This document shows, one piece after another, positions 18,261 through 27,945 of a stretch of DNA of 64,000 nucleotides (positions within the stretch are counted from its first letter, which is position 1; every line of letters starts with the position of its first letter). The notes under the pieces are model-generated. The model saw nothing but the letters and a program-made list of their open reading frames with translations, had not been told where the DNA came from and made no database searches. The translations under genes and the position numbers were made by a program. The stretch covers positions 1 to 64,000 of the forward strand of contig CAYPID010000008.1 in assembly GCA_964410725.1 (NCBI GenBank). The letters run 5' to 3'. The stretch comes from CALAZP01 sp964410725 (GTDB lineage: Bacteria; Bacteroidota; Bacteroidia; Chitinophagales; Saprospiraceae).

Positions 18261-20609
18261 TTACTTGGTAAAAAATATTTTTCCAGTAGCAGCATCTGGC
18301 TTCTGGGTACTAAAAAAATCAGTTTCTCCACTACTAAATATTAAATATACGCCTGTTGCTACTCGTTGACCGTTAAAATTTTGGCCGTTCCAAATAGCCC
18401 GACCTCCATTGGCAATGGTTTCAAAAATAATTTCTCCGGATATTGATGTGATTTTTACTCTGGCATTTTGAGCCAACCCTTCAATAGTAATTGGTCCAGC
18501 ATAATCAGGTAAAACAGGATTGGGATAAACTTTAAGTGGCTGAGTGTGGAATTTAGAAGCAGCTGTAGCGTCACTCTTAAAGGAAACTATTCCATTGGTG
18601 GTTCCGAAGTAGACAATTCCTGAGTTAGGTTCAACCACAATGGCAGTAATGGAATTGTCAGGCAAGGGACTGTTGTCTATGGTAAAATGGCTCAATTGTT
18701 GAAGACCATCTTCGGATAATAAAAAAACACCATTTTTAGTTCCGACCCACTTTCTATTAGCGCCGTCGACAGCCAAACTTGTTATAACTTCAGCACTAAG
18801 TAAATTGGTGACTATTCCATTTTGTTCAAATAACCTTTTGGTCCCTCTGCATTTGGAATCATAGGGATTATTTCCGCAATCAAAAATAGCTATTCCTTGA
18901 TCCGTTCCTACCCATACTTCCCCATTCATATCAATTTCTAGGCAATTTGTTCTATTGGAAGGCAGTTCACTATTGGAGGAACTAAAAATTTTGCATTGAT
19001 TGTCGGTTTCAACCTCCAAAAGGTTTTCATTAAATACGATAAATCCAGTGCTACCGCTATTAGAGACCACCCATTTATTTCCGTATTCATCAATCTTTAC
19101 TTGGTGGAGTTCTAGAATACCACAGGAAGGGTTAAACGCTTTCCAACTTCTATCGGGTAAAAAAACAGAAATAGGTTTAGCGGCTAAGTGATTAATAACC
19201 CAAAGATTATTATCCTGATCAAAGGCAAGCCCACTAATTCTAGTTCTTTTGCTATCTCCAATTGTATTAGATAAAGAAGAATTGGTGTTGTCGAAAAGGG
19301 TATAGGTCCCTTCTGTTACTTCTAAAAGGCCTTCATAAAAAGACCCAAAATAGATATGCCCATTTTCAGGATGTTCAGCAACTGTGAGTATATCCAACAA
19401 ATCATCATCGTCCCCGCCGCTTCCATAAATTTCGTCTCTTCCCCAAAAAGCTCGGAATGTATTGCGGTTATAGTTTTTCCAACCTTCCGGGGAAAATTCA
19501 TATACTCCGTGATCTAGAAACTTATACCCAAATGTTGGATTTACACCGCCTGCTGCTACCCAAATTGATTGGTTTCCCAATGTAAAACTATATGTGCTAG
19601 AGGCATTAGGACTATTAAAGTTAAAGGTTTCACAATCGTTATAAACCAAATCTACCACCCGTCTGAAATTGGACCATCCATCTGCTAGCCAAAAACTTCC
19701 AAATTGGTCTTCAATGCCATATCGGGGTCTGTTGATACAAGGTTGATCCAAGGTAATTGGGCTTTGAGATTCATTGGGAAAATAAACCACAATACCATTG
19801 CTGCAGGATGAAATACATGATAACCCTACCAGTAAACCCGATTGTTCGGCGGAGAGATATTGAACTTGGTATCCCTCCTGTATGAAAAAAGGGAAAGCAA
19901 AAGAACCATCAAACGACATTAATTCACCGGAAACCTCAAAAAATAATTGTTGGTTCCACACGGTCATTGGGCCGGCACTATAATCTGGAGGAAGATTAAA
20001 GGATTCTCCTAAGAACTCCCATCCAGAGAAATTTTCCGGAAAGAGATTGGATAGAGCCGTTCTATAGATTCCTTCATCTGAAGAAAGGTAAATAAATTGA
20101 TTATACACAACAACATCGTGTACATTAAAGCCTGTAAAAGTGGTGAATTTAAATTCAAATGAAAGGGGATCAATGACAGAGATTCCATAGGAAGTAGCCA
20201 GATATATATTTCCATTGGCATCTTGTTGAATCTTATTGATTCGCTTAGTGCCTGTAAAATTCTTAAAATTGGCAATTTGATTAAGGGTAATAATTTTTTT
20301 ATCTAAGACGATATCGAGAACACTATTTTCAAAGGCAATCATAAGCCCGTTTACAGGGGATTTTAAATACTTAATGGTATTAATGGCTGCATAACTTAAG
20401 CCCTCCACGGTGGTGAGAAAAGAGTAGTCCTGAGTATTTTTATCGATAGATACAATGCCTAAACCCGAGGAATAATAAACATGGGATGCACTTTGGGTAA
20501 CTTCTAAACCAACCTGAAAGGGCAAGTGATTTTTCCATGTTCCTATGGCATCTTGGCCATAGATTAGACTGATCTTTAAACAAAATAGAATCGACCAAAC
20601 AGATTTCAT
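18261..20609 (-). CDS. porZ: PorZ-like type IX secretion system beta-propeller protein
   Basis: 782 residues. A signal peptide (1-18) is followed by IGTWKNHLPF, the opening typical of PorZ. Two seven-bladed-type beta propellers follow (about 20-330 and 330-690), with repeated two-component-regulator propeller blades such as NGEVWVGTDQGIAIFD, NRKWVGTKNGVFLL and VYFGTTNGIVSF. A T9SS CTD starts near 705 (LKVYPNPVLPDY) and ends in IFFTK. In P. gingivalis PorZ is a surface component that binds A-LPS and supplies it to the sortase PorU. The start codon overlaps nadD by 4 bases (ATGA), so the two are translated together. Length fits PorZ (about 775). The subgroup call is from domain layout and the N-terminal motif. 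Confidence 0.85.
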   Translation of the reverse strand: MKSVWSILFCLKISLIYGQDAIGTWKNHLPFQVGLEVTQSASHVYYSSGLGIVSIDKNTQDYSFLTTVEGLSYAAINTIKYLKSPVNGLMIAFENSVLDIVLDKKIITLNQIANFKNFTGTKRINKIQQDANGNIYLATSYGISVIDPLSFEFKFTTFTGFNVHDVVVYNQFIYLSSDEGIYRTALSNLFPENFSGWEFLGESFNLPPDYSAGPMTVWNQQLFFEVSGELMSFDGSFAFPFFIQEGYQVQYLSAEQSGLLVGLSCISSCSNGIVVYFPNESQSPITLDQPCINRPRYGIEDQFGSFWLADGWSNFRRVVDLVYNDCETFNFNSPNASSTYSFTLGNQSIWVAAGGVNPTFGYKFLDHGVYEFSPEGWKNYNRNTFRAFWGRDEIYGSGGDDDDLLDILTVAEHPENGHIYFGSFYEGLLEVTEGTYTLFDNTNSSLSNTIGDSKRTRISGLAFDQDNNLWVINHLAAKPISVFLPDRSWKAFNPSCGILELHQVKIDEYGNKWVVSNSGSTGFIVFNENLLEVETDNQCKIFSSSNSELPSNRTNCLEIDMNGEVWVGTDQGIAIFDCGNNPYDSKCRGTKRLFEQNGIVTNLLSAEVITSLAVDGANRKWVGTKNGVFLLSEDGLQQLSHFTIDNSPLPDNSITAIVVEPNSGIVYFGTTNGIVSFKSDATAASKFHTQPLKVYPNPVLPDYAGPITIEGLAQNARVKITSISGEIIFETIANGGRAIWNGQNFNGQRVATGVYLIFSSGETDFFSTQKPDAATGKIFFTK

Positions 20610-21199
20610 TTTTTATAAAAGTTAGTTGTTTGGAGATATCTAAATACCGCATCTGGTACCAGATACTCTACAGACTTGTTTTCTCTGATACATTTTCTAA
20701 TATAGGTTGCGGAAATATGCATTTGGGGAGTATCAAATATATGGATGCTTTGGTGATTAAGTAGATTTTCGGGAACATGGAATGTAGGCCTATTGTAAAG
20801 ATAGATTCGGTAATGTTCTAATAATTGTTCGTAATTTTTCCATTTGTGTAAATACTTAAGGTTATCCCCACCCATGATAAGCGTAAAGTCTTTGGAGGGG
20901 TATTTTTCTTTCAGGTACATCAGAGTGTCAATGGTGTAAGAAGGAGTAGGAAGAGCAAATTCTATATCGCTGGAACGCAAGACGGGGTTGTCTCCAATGG
21001 CAAGATTGACTAAATGTAACCGATCGTAATTATTTAATAGTGCAGCTTGAGGTTTAAGAGGATTTTGAGGAGATACTACTAATATTACTTCATCTAAATC
21101 CGTTTGAGTAGCCATATAATTAGCTATGATCATGTGCCCAACATGCACGGGATTAAACGAGCCAAAAAAAAGTCCCGTTTTTTTTTCGGAAAAATTCAT
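20606..21199 (-). CDS. nadD: Nicotinate-nucleotide adenylyltransferase
   Basis: 197 residues. It adenylates nicotinate mononucleotide in NAD synthesis. The nucleotidyltransferase signature GLFFGSFNPVHVGHMIIA lies at about 9-26, with the (H/T)xGH motif VHVGH. IMGGDNL is the NadD core motif, and the ISATYIRKCIRENKSVEYLVPDAV segment near the end carries the ISATxIR motif. Length is normal. It lies 17 bases after dnaN and overlaps porZ by 4 bases, forming dnaN-nadD-porZ on the minus strand. Confidence 0.95.
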   Translation of the reverse strand: MNFSEKKTGLFFGSFNPVHVGHMIIANYMATQTDLDEVILVVSPQNPLKPQAALLNNYDRLHLVNLAIGDNPVLRSSDIEFALPTPSYTIDTLMYLKEKYPSKDFTLIMGGDNLKYLHKWKNYEQLLEHYRIYLYNRPTFHVPENLLNHQSIHIFDTPQMHISATYIRKCIRENKSVEYLVPDAVFRYLQTTNFYKK

Positions 21200-21216
21200 C
21201 CGGATGATTATTCAGG

Positions 21217-22332
21217 TCAATTACCAAGCATTACGGGCATAACCAGCATTAGTATTTCGGTTCCTTCAATTTGATCAGCAGGGATTAAAATTCCCGCTCT
21301 CGTAGGAGTTGAAAGTTCAATTTTAACTTCATCCGATTCAAGGACATTTAACATTTCGACCAAAAATTTAGCATTAAACCCGATGTTAAGAGGTTCTCCC
21401 TCAAACACACAATTGAGTTCTTCAACAGCTTCATTTGAGAAATCTATATCTTGAGCCGACAGCGTAAGGATTTCTTTTCCAATATTTAAGATTACTTGAT
21501 TGGTAGTTTTATTAGAATAGATGGCAATTCTCTTAAGGGAATTTTGAAAATCACTTTTAGAAATGGTTAATAAATGAGGATTATCTACTGGAATAACGGC
21601 ATTGTAATCGGGGTATTTTGCATCAATTAGGCGACAGATTAGCCGAGTTTCACCAAAGGAAAAGAAAGCGTTGGTATCGTTGAAAGCAACGCTTACAGGA
21701 GCGTTATCTGGCAATGAGTTTTTAATTAGGGTTAACGCTTTTTTTGGAATGATAAAGGAAGCATTTTCATCGTTATCAATTCCCATGTAGGAAAATTTAA
21801 CCAATTTATGCGCATCAGTTGCAACTAGGGTAAGCCGCTCGTTATCCATTTCAAATAGCACTCCAGTCATTGGAGGCCTTAGTTCGTCAGTACTGGTGGC
21901 AAAAATAGTCTTGGAGATTCCCATTTCAAGAACATCACTGGGAATAGAGAAAGTATTTACCATTTCCGGACTGGGAATTGCCGGATAATCAGCGCCATCC
22001 TCTCCCGCAATTTTGTATTTTCCATAGGCGGAGGTGATTTCTACCATTTTGGTGTCTTCATCAATGGTAAAAGTTACGGGTTGTTGGGGAAGTGCTTTTA
22101 GCGTGTCAAGAAGGATTTTAGCAGGGATGGCAATACTGCCCTCAGCATCAGCCATTACTTCTATATGGGAGGTATAGAAAGTTTCCATATCGGAGGCTAC
22201 TATAAAAAGCTTGTTGTTTTTAATGGTAAAGAGGTAATCCTCAAGTATGGGGAAAACCTGATTACTTCCAATTGAACCCGAGGCCAATTGAAGGTGTTTG
22301 AGTAATTCAGCTGAGGAAACACTAAACTTCAT
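21217..22332 (-). CDS. dnaN: DNA polymerase III sliding clamp (beta subunit)
   Basis: 371 residues, full length. It forms the ring-shaped clamp that tethers the replicative polymerase to DNA. The start MKFSVSSAELLKHLQLASG and later segments RPPMTGVLFEMDNERLTLVATDAHKL and RLIDAKYPDYNAVIP are typical. The C terminus LMLVMPVMLGN retains the conserved (M)P(M)R(L)-like end in its Bacteroidota form. It is not next to dnaA here, so the chromosome origin need not be close. A TAnnTTTG element lies 18 bases before the ATG. Confidence 0.97.
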   Translation of the reverse strand: MKFSVSSAELLKHLQLASGSIGSNQVFPILEDYLFTIKNNKLFIVASDMETFYTSHIEVMADAEGSIAIPAKILLDTLKALPQQPVTFTIDEDTKMVEITSAYGKYKIAGEDGADYPAIPSPEMVNTFSIPSDVLEMGISKTIFATSTDELRPPMTGVLFEMDNERLTLVATDAHKLVKFSYMGIDNDENASFIIPKKALTLIKNSLPDNAPVSVAFNDTNAFFSFGETRLICRLIDAKYPDYNAVIPVDNPHLLTISKSDFQNSLKRIAIYSNKTTNQVILNIGKEILTLSAQDIDFSNEAVEELNCVFEGEPLNIGFNAKFLVEMLNVLESDEVKIELSTPTRAGILIPADQIEGTEILMLVMPVMLGN

Positions 22333-22349
22333 CTCTTTTTAGTTTTGAA

Positions 22350-22357
22350 CAAAAATA
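22350..22357 (-). promoter_or_regulatory. Candidate -7 element for dnaN-nadD-porZ
   Basis: On the minus strand the sequence is TATTTTTG, an exact TAnnTTTG match, 18 bases before the dnaN ATG. No TTG at usual -33 spacing. It lies in the 82-base divergent region between dnaN and the M16 gene. Confidence 0.4.
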
Positions 22358-22414
22358 CTGTTTATCAAGAACATTTGCACGAACCATTTTAAAGACTGTG
22401 TCAGATAAAACTAT

Positions 22415-23698
22415 ATGCCTACGAAAGCGCCAAGGATTTATTCCATTCACCCTCCTTCATTTCCTATTCCTAAAAGTTTTGTTTTGTCCAATGGACTTCC
22501 CGTTTTTTTGATTGAGGGGGGAAGTCAAGAATTGATAAAATTGGAATTGATATTTTATTCTGGAAGGCCTTATGAGAGCCGGCCATTAGTAGGAAGGGTA
22601 ACCAACAGTCAATTAATTGAGGGTTCAGAACAAGTCTATGGACCTGAATTAGTGGAGGAATTAGACTTTTTTGGGACCTCTTTAGAATTACCATTTAATC
22701 TGGATGCTGGCCGAATGTCACTTTATTTATTGAGCAAGCATCTAGAGGAAGTTTTAAAATTAATTGGAAAAATATTCCAAAAACCAGCCTATCCTTTAAA
22801 GGAGTTGAACGCCTACAAAAGTAGAAACCAGCAGAAATTAAGAGAAGATTTAGAGAAAATAGATGTACTGGCCTACAGGAGGATTACGGAATTAGTTTTC
22901 GGACAAAAACATCCTTATGGTTACAACAGCAGTGCTGAAAAATACTGTGAAATTGACCGCTTGGATTTAGTGGAGCATTTTGAAAAGTGGTACAGAGCAG
23001 AGAATGCCGCCCTAATTATAAGTGGAAAGCTTCCAAAGTTTACAAGAGATGTTTTAGAAAACACTTTAGGTCAATCTATTAGCAATGGATTTAGTGGACA
23101 GATGCCAACGATTAAAGAAGAGGCCTTAATGCCTTATGGGATATATTCAATGGAGGTGGAGAATAATCAGCAGGCGGCGATAAGGGTTGGACGTGTAATG
23201 TTTAATAAATCCCATCCAGACTACGTTGGATTATTTGTTTTAACTACGGTCTTAGGCGGTTATTTTGGCTCTAGGTTAATGGGTAATTTAAGAGAAGAGC
23301 AAGGCTTAACCTATAATGCTTATGCACATTTAGAAACATTCAGGTATGGGGGCTATTTTGGAATAGGAACTGAAGTGTCCAGAGGGAAAGAGGAGTTGGC
23401 TATTCAATCCATACACCATGAGATAAATCAATTAAAACAAAAATTGATACCCAATGAAGAGCTTAAGATGGTTAAAAATTACTTGTTGGGTAGTTATCTA
23501 AACCTAATAGATGGGCCTTTTAATCAGGCAAGTGCCTGGCGGGAATTGTTGATTGAAGACTTACCCCCCGATTATTTCGATAGAGAAAACAATGCCATAA
23601 AGGCTATAACGAATCGGGAATTGAGGGAGCTGGCCAATAAATATTTGAATCTTGATAAAATGTATTGGGCAATCATAGGAAATACCAATTTTAGATAA
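22415..23698 (+). CDS. M16-family protein lacking the zinc-binding motif
   Basis: 427 residues in two M16 (pitrilysin) halves. In active members the first half carries HxxEH; here the matching stretch (about 60-73, GRVTNSQLIEGSEQ) has neither histidines nor the glutamate in place, so it should not bind zinc. The second half keeps the LREEQGLTYNAYAHLE segment with the R...Y pair that is typical of the non-catalytic partner subunit. No signal peptide, so it is probably cytoplasmic. Bacteroidota often encode active and inactive M16 proteins side by side, but no active partner is adjacent here. It may pair with one elsewhere. Divergent from dnaN, 44 bases before mreB. Confidence 0.85.
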   Translation: MPTKAPRIYSIHPPSFPIPKSFVLSNGLPVFLIEGGSQELIKLELIFYSGRPYESRPLVGRVTNSQLIEGSEQVYGPELVEELDFFGTSLELPFNLDAGRMSLYLLSKHLEEVLKLIGKIFQKPAYPLKELNAYKSRNQQKLREDLEKIDVLAYRRITELVFGQKHPYGYNSSAEKYCEIDRLDLVEHFEKWYRAENAALIISGKLPKFTRDVLENTLGQSISNGFSGQMPTIKEEALMPYGIYSMEVENNQQAAIRVGRVMFNKSHPDYVGLFVLTTVLGGYFGSRLMGNLREEQGLTYNAYAHLETFRYGGYFGIGTEVSRGKEELAIQSIHHEINQLKQKLIPNEELKMVKNYLLGSYLNLIDGPFNQASAWRELLIEDLPPDYFDRENNAIKAITNRELRELANKYLNLDKMYWAIIGNTNFR

Positions 23699-23742
23699 AT
23701 GATTGATTATTTTTACTTTTTGATTAATTAGATTATAACCGT

Positions 23743-24774
23743 ATGAAATTTTTGAGTTTTTTCAAGCAAGATATAGCGATAGATTTGGGAACAGCCAACA
23801 CACTGATTATTCAGGATGGGGAAATCATTGTGGATGAACCTTCTATTGTGGCCATTGACAGAAAAACAGGACAAACCATTGCCGTAGGTAAAAAGGCCAT
23901 GCAAATGCATGAGAAGACCCATGAAAATATTAAAACCGTCAGGCCTTTAAAAGACGGAGTGATTGCAGATTTTCAGGCAGCTGAAAGCATGATTGAAGGA
24001 ATGATCAATATGATTGGTCAAAAAAGAAGGTTTTTCTCTCATTTGAAAATGGTTATTTGTATTCCTTCAGGTATAACAGAAGTAGAAAAAAGAGCTGTTT
24101 TTGATTCTGCTGACCACGTTGACTCAAAAGAAACCTATTTGATATATGAACCAATGGCTGCAGCTTTAGGGATTGGATTGGATGTGGAGGAACCAATTGG
24201 GAATATGATTATTGATATAGGAGGAGGAACGACTGAAATTGCGGTTATTGCATTATCGGGCATTGTTTGTGACCAATCAATTAGAATTGCAGGAGACGAG
24301 TTTTCCAATGATATAGTAGAATACATGAAGCGCCAGCATAATATATTAATTGGGGAGCGTACAGCAGAGCAAATAAAAATAAATGTAGGTGCAGCTCTTC
24401 ACGAAATGGAAAACCCACCAGAAGATTATGCAGTCAATGGCAGAGACCTGATGTCAGGGATTCCCAAACAAATAAAAATCGGGTACCGTGAAGTTGCACA
24501 TGCGTTAGACAAATCTATTTCAAAGATAGAAGAGGCCGTTATAAAAGCTCTTGAAACTACACCCCCAGAGTTGGCTGCTGACATTTATAAGACAGGTTTA
24601 TATTTAACAGGTGGAGGGGCTCTTTTAAGGGGGTTGGATAAGCGACTGGCTGATCGGACAAAATTAAAGGTACACGTAGCAGAGGATCCATTAAAAGCAG
24701 TAGTTCACGGGACAGGAATTGCCTTAAATAACACGGAGCGTTATACATTTTTATTGGATAGGAAAAGCGTCTAA
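23743..24774 (+). CDS. mreB: Rod shape-determining protein MreB
   Basis: 343 residues. It is a bacterial actin that organises the elongation machinery under the inner membrane. Nucleotide-binding motifs are present: phosphate 1 (IAIDLGTANTLI), phosphate 2 (MIIDIGGGTTEIAVIALSG) and the adenosine motif (LYLTGGGALLRGLDKRL). Length is normal. It begins a tight run with mreC (9 bases), mreD (4 bases), mrdA (about 14 bases) and folA (overlap). The cell is therefore expected to be rod-shaped or to retain MreB-guided growth. Confidence 0.97.
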   Translation: MKFLSFFKQDIAIDLGTANTLIIQDGEIIVDEPSIVAIDRKTGQTIAVGKKAMQMHEKTHENIKTVRPLKDGVIADFQAAESMIEGMINMIGQKRRFFSHLKMVICIPSGITEVEKRAVFDSADHVDSKETYLIYEPMAAALGIGLDVEEPIGNMIIDIGGGTTEIAVIALSGIVCDQSIRIAGDEFSNDIVEYMKRQHNILIGERTAEQIKINVGAALHEMENPPEDYAVNGRDLMSGIPKQIKIGYREVAHALDKSISKIEEAVIKALETTPPELAADIYKTGLYLTGGGALLRGLDKRLADRTKLKVHVAEDPLKAVVHGTGIALNNTERYTFLLDRKSV

Positions 24775-24783
24775 TAAAACTAC

Positions 24784-25587
24784 ATGCAGGAATTTTTTAG
24801 ATTAATCGTTAAGAATATATCGTTTCTGGTGTTTTTAATACTAGAAACCTTTAGTATTATACTTATTGTACAGTTTAATACCAATCAAAAAAGAATCTTT
24901 ACAACATCGGCTTCAAAGGCAATTGGAACAATGGTAGAGCGTTACCAAGGTACAGTCTCTTTTTTTAATTTGAGGGAGGAGAATGAATTACTCATCGAGG
25001 AAAATGCCGCTCTTCATACCCGTCTAATAGGTTTGAATAATTGGCAAGAGGAGGGCCATGCGAAGGAATTTTTTAATCAACAAAAGAATGATATTATTCC
25101 TTGTAGAGTCCTTTCAAACTCTATTGTACTTGAGGATAATTATTTGCTTTTGAATAAAGGTAAACGCGATGGGGTTGAACCCCAGATGGGCGTGTTTTCG
25201 GCAACGGGAGTAGTGGGAATAGTTATAGAGACCGGAGAACGTTATGCTACGGCAATGAGTCTGTTACACCGTCAAACAAGGATTTCGGTGGGAATAGCCA
25301 AAACTGGATTTTTTGGAACCATGATGAGAAAGGAGGTTGATCCATTTCATATGAGAATAGAGGATATTCCAGCGCATGCCACGGTTAATTTAGGAGATAC
25401 CATAGTCACAAGTGGCTATTCCAATATTTTTCCACCGAGGATTCCAATTGGCGTAGTTGGTCAAATTAATCAGCCTACAGAGGGAGATTATTTTAAAACA
25501 CTGGAAGTAGATTTAATGAATGATTTATCTGACTTGACTTATGTATATGTCTGGGGCAAGAAAGGAAATCAATTAAATAACGATTAA
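24784..25587 (+). CDS. mreC: Rod shape-determining protein MreC
   Basis: 267 residues. One N-terminal membrane helix (about 10-30, ISFLVFLILETFSIILIV) precedes a coiled-coil stretch (about 60-85, LREENELLIEENAALHTRL) and the periplasmic double beta-barrel MreC domain (LLNKGKRDGVEPQMGVFSATGVVGIV, then TIVTSGYSNIFPPRIPIGVVG). It links MreB to PBP2 and its activator state in the periplasm. It sits between mreB and mreD. Confidence 0.95.
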   Translation: MQEFFRLIVKNISFLVFLILETFSIILIVQFNTNQKRIFTTSASKAIGTMVERYQGTVSFFNLREENELLIEENAALHTRLIGLNNWQEEGHAKEFFNQQKNDIIPCRVLSNSIVLEDNYLLLNKGKRDGVEPQMGVFSATGVVGIVIETGERYATAMSLLHRQTRISVGIAKTGFFGTMMRKEVDPFHMRIEDIPAHATVNLGDTIVTSGYSNIFPPRIPIGVVGQINQPTEGDYFKTLEVDLMNDLSDLTYVYVWGKKGNQLNND

Positions 25588-25591
25588 CGGA

Positions 25592-26101
25592 ATGATGTCA
25601 ATTGCCTTCAGGTTTATATTTTTTGTATTGTTACAGGGGTTGGTAATGCACCAGATTTCTAATGCACTGTCTGAATTTCGATATGTTCAGCTGATATTTT
25701 ACCCACTTTTTATTTCCCTTTTGCCAATAAAAATGAATACTGTTCAAAGTTTGCTTTTGGCTTTTTCCATGGGGTTGGCAATTGATTTTTTTTATTCCTC
25801 CATAGGTGTTCATGCTGCAGCATTGGTATTTACTGCATACCTGAAGCCTTTAGTGGTACGTCAACTACAAATACAACCTAGTACTTTAGGTAGAAAAGGT
25901 ATTAGGATTATTGGTATTGATTTACCTGTTTTCGTCAAAATGATGGCAGTGTTGTCTCTATTTCACAATTTGGTTTATTTCAATTTATTGGCATTTAGTT
26001 TTACCCACTTTTTCCATACCCTTTTGCTTACTTTTTTTAGCACACTTGCATCTTTATTGCTAATGCTTATGTATCTTTTAATTTTTCAACCCAATCAATA
26101 G
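25592..26101 (+). CDS. mreD: Rod shape-determining protein MreD
   Basis: 169 residues, almost wholly hydrophobic with about five membrane spans (for example FRFIFFVLLQGLVMHQI, LLLAFSMGLAIDFFY, FFHTLLLTFFSTLASLLLMLMYLLIF). Sequence conservation of MreD is low; the call rests on position between mreC and mrdA, size, and the NTVQSLLLAFSMGLAIDFF segment, which resembles the conserved G...D motif of the family. Two ATGs at 25592 and 25595 are both usable. Confidence 0.88.
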   Translation: MMSIAFRFIFFVLLQGLVMHQISNALSEFRYVQLIFYPLFISLLPIKMNTVQSLLLAFSMGLAIDFFYSSIGVHAAALVFTAYLKPLVVRQLQIQPSTLGRKGIRIIGIDLPVFVKMMAVLSLFHNLVYFNLLAFSFTHFFHTLLLTFFSTLASLLLMLMYLLIFQPNQ

Positions 26102-26115
26102 TAAAGAAACACGTG

Positions 26116-27945
26116 ATGGACCGAACGAGGGTAATCAGGTTCGTTTTTTTTGCCGCAGGCGTATTACTTGTTGCCAAGGCTTTTCAGCTCCAGATTATTG
26201 ATAATTCAATTCAGCAAAGGGCAACTGCAACTGCAATGGATCGTTTTGTAGTGTATCCTTCACGTGGCTTAATCTACGACCGGAACGGACAATTAATGGT
26301 TTATAATGAGCCCTTGTATGACTTAATGGTTACTTATAATCAATTGGATGAAGATATGGACACTTTGTCTTTTTGTCAGCTATTGGGTATTGATATAGTG
26401 GATTTCGAGAAGTTAATTAGCAAGGATTGGTCATCAGGGAGATATTCTAAGAACATCCCGTTTGTTTTTATGAATAAAATAGAGGCATCGTTAATGACTA
26501 GGTTTCAAGAAAATCTTTATCGATTTCCTGGGTTTTTTGTTCAGCGGAGGAACGTTAGAGGTTATCCTAACGATAGTGCTCCTCATGTTTTGGGGTTCGT
26601 TAGGGAGGTAAATAGCGAAGAGGTATTGACCGAGGGAGAAGATTATCAATTGGGGGATTATATAGGTGCAACGGGATTAGAAGAAATTTATGAACCCGTG
26701 TTAAAAGGGGAAAAGGGTGTTAGGTATGTGCTTAAGGATAATTTAGGGAGAGATGCCGGTTCTTATGAAAGGGGTACATTAGACCTGCCTGCAACAGCGG
26801 GTAAGGATTTAATTTCTACTATAGACATGGATTTACAGGCTTATGCTTTGAGTTTGATGAAGCATAAAAGGGGTAGTGTTGTGGCTATTGAACCGAAATC
26901 AGGGGAGGTGTTGGCGTTGGTTAGTACTCCTGGATATGATCCTAATGACTTGACCATTGGAAGACAGCGATCGGCTACTTTTCGACAATTATTATTGGAT
27001 GAAGACAAACCCTTTTTCAATAGAGGCACTATGGCACAGTATCCGCCGGGGTCTCTTTTTAAACCTTTGGTGGGATTGGTTGCGATAGATATGGGGTTGG
27101 TAGAGGCGAATGAAAAAATATCTTGTAATGGAGCATATTATTACAATGGTAGAATGTTTACTGGTTGCAGAAATCATCCAGAATGTGGCGGGATTGCGGA
27201 TGCTATAAAATATTCTTGTAACACTTATTTTGTCACCGTTTTCAGGAGAATGATAGATCAATACGGGTATTACGAACCAGGAAAGGGGTTGGATACATTT
27301 AATCTATTTTTAGATCAGTTTGGTTTGGGTAAAAAAATTGGAGTGGATTTATCCAATGAAAAGAGGGGGTTTTATCCAACAAGTGGATATTTTGATGAAT
27401 GGTACAAAGGGCAGCGGTGGAATTCCCTATGGATTCAGTCCTTAGCTATAGGCCAGGGTGAGATGTTGACTACTAACTTGCAGTTGGCCAATATTGCTGC
27501 TATGCTGGCCAATAGAGGATATTACATCCAACCCCATTTGATAAAAGCTACCATTGAGGAAGGCCAAAGTATTAAGCGGAGTGTGAATAGAGTAGAGGTA
27601 GGCATTGAAGCTATTAGCTTTAAACCTATCATTGATGGAATGGAGGAAGTTGTAAAGAATGGAACGGCCAAGTTGGCTCAAATTCCGGAAGTGGAAGTGT
27701 GTGGCAAGACAGGGACAGCAGAAAATCCCCAAGGAGAAGATCATTCCATATTTTTTGCCTTTGCACCTAAGGAAAATCCTCAAATTGCTATTGTGGCCTA
27801 TATAGAAAATGGAGGTTCAGGTGGCGCTACAGCAGCACCGTTGGCAAGTTTGGTTATGGAAAAATACCTCAAAGGAATGATTCCCTCTTCGAGAAAATGG
27901 ATTGAACAGTATGTATTGAATAAACAAACAGAAAAAACACCATGA
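26116..27945 (+). CDS. mrdA: Penicillin-binding protein 2, elongation transpeptidase
   Basis: 609 residues from ATG 26116 (a GTG three bases earlier is the other option). It crosslinks peptidoglycan during elongation. An N-terminal membrane helix (about 6-24) is followed by the pedestal domain (RGLIYDRNGQLMVYNEP) and the transpeptidase domain with the serine motif STxK-type in YPPGSLFKPLVG (S-L-F-K), the SxN motif YSCNTYF, and KTGTAENP. Cysteines near GCRNHPECGG and YSCN recur in Bacteroidota PBP2. It overlaps folA by 4 bases (ATGA). rodA, its glycosyltransferase partner, is not next to it. Confidence 0.95.
   Translation: MDRTRVIRFVFFAAGVLLVAKAFQLQIIDNSIQQRATATAMDRFVVYPSRGLIYDRNGQLMVYNEPLYDLMVTYNQLDEDMDTLSFCQLLGIDIVDFEKLISKDWSSGRYSKNIPFVFMNKIEASLMTRFQENLYRFPGFFVQRRNVRGYPNDSAPHVLGFVREVNSEEVLTEGEDYQLGDYIGATGLEEIYEPVLKGEKGVRYVLKDNLGRDAGSYERGTLDLPATAGKDLISTIDMDLQAYALSLMKHKRGSVVAIEPKSGEVLALVSTPGYDPNDLTIGRQRSATFRQLLLDEDKPFFNRGTMAQYPPGSLFKPLVGLVAIDMGLVEANEKISCNGAYYYNGRMFTGCRNHPECGGIADAIKYSCNTYFVTVFRRMIDQYGYYEPGKGLDTFNLFLDQFGLGKKIGVDLSNEKRGFYPTSGYFDEWYKGQRWNSLWIQSLAIGQGEMLTTNLQLANIAAMLANRGYYIQPHLIKATIEEGQSIKRSVNRVEVGIEAISFKPIIDGMEEVVKNGTAKLAQIPEVEVCGKTGTAENPQGEDHSIFFAFAPKENPQIAIVAYIENGGSGGATAAPLASLVMEKYLKGMIPSSRKWIEQYVLNKQTEKTP

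Noticed and set aside
27442..27783. Minus-strand 113-codon frame inside mrdA, and other frames of similar length inside mutL, thrS and dnaN
   Set aside because: They are mirrored frames of real genes with no recognisable domain or promoter.
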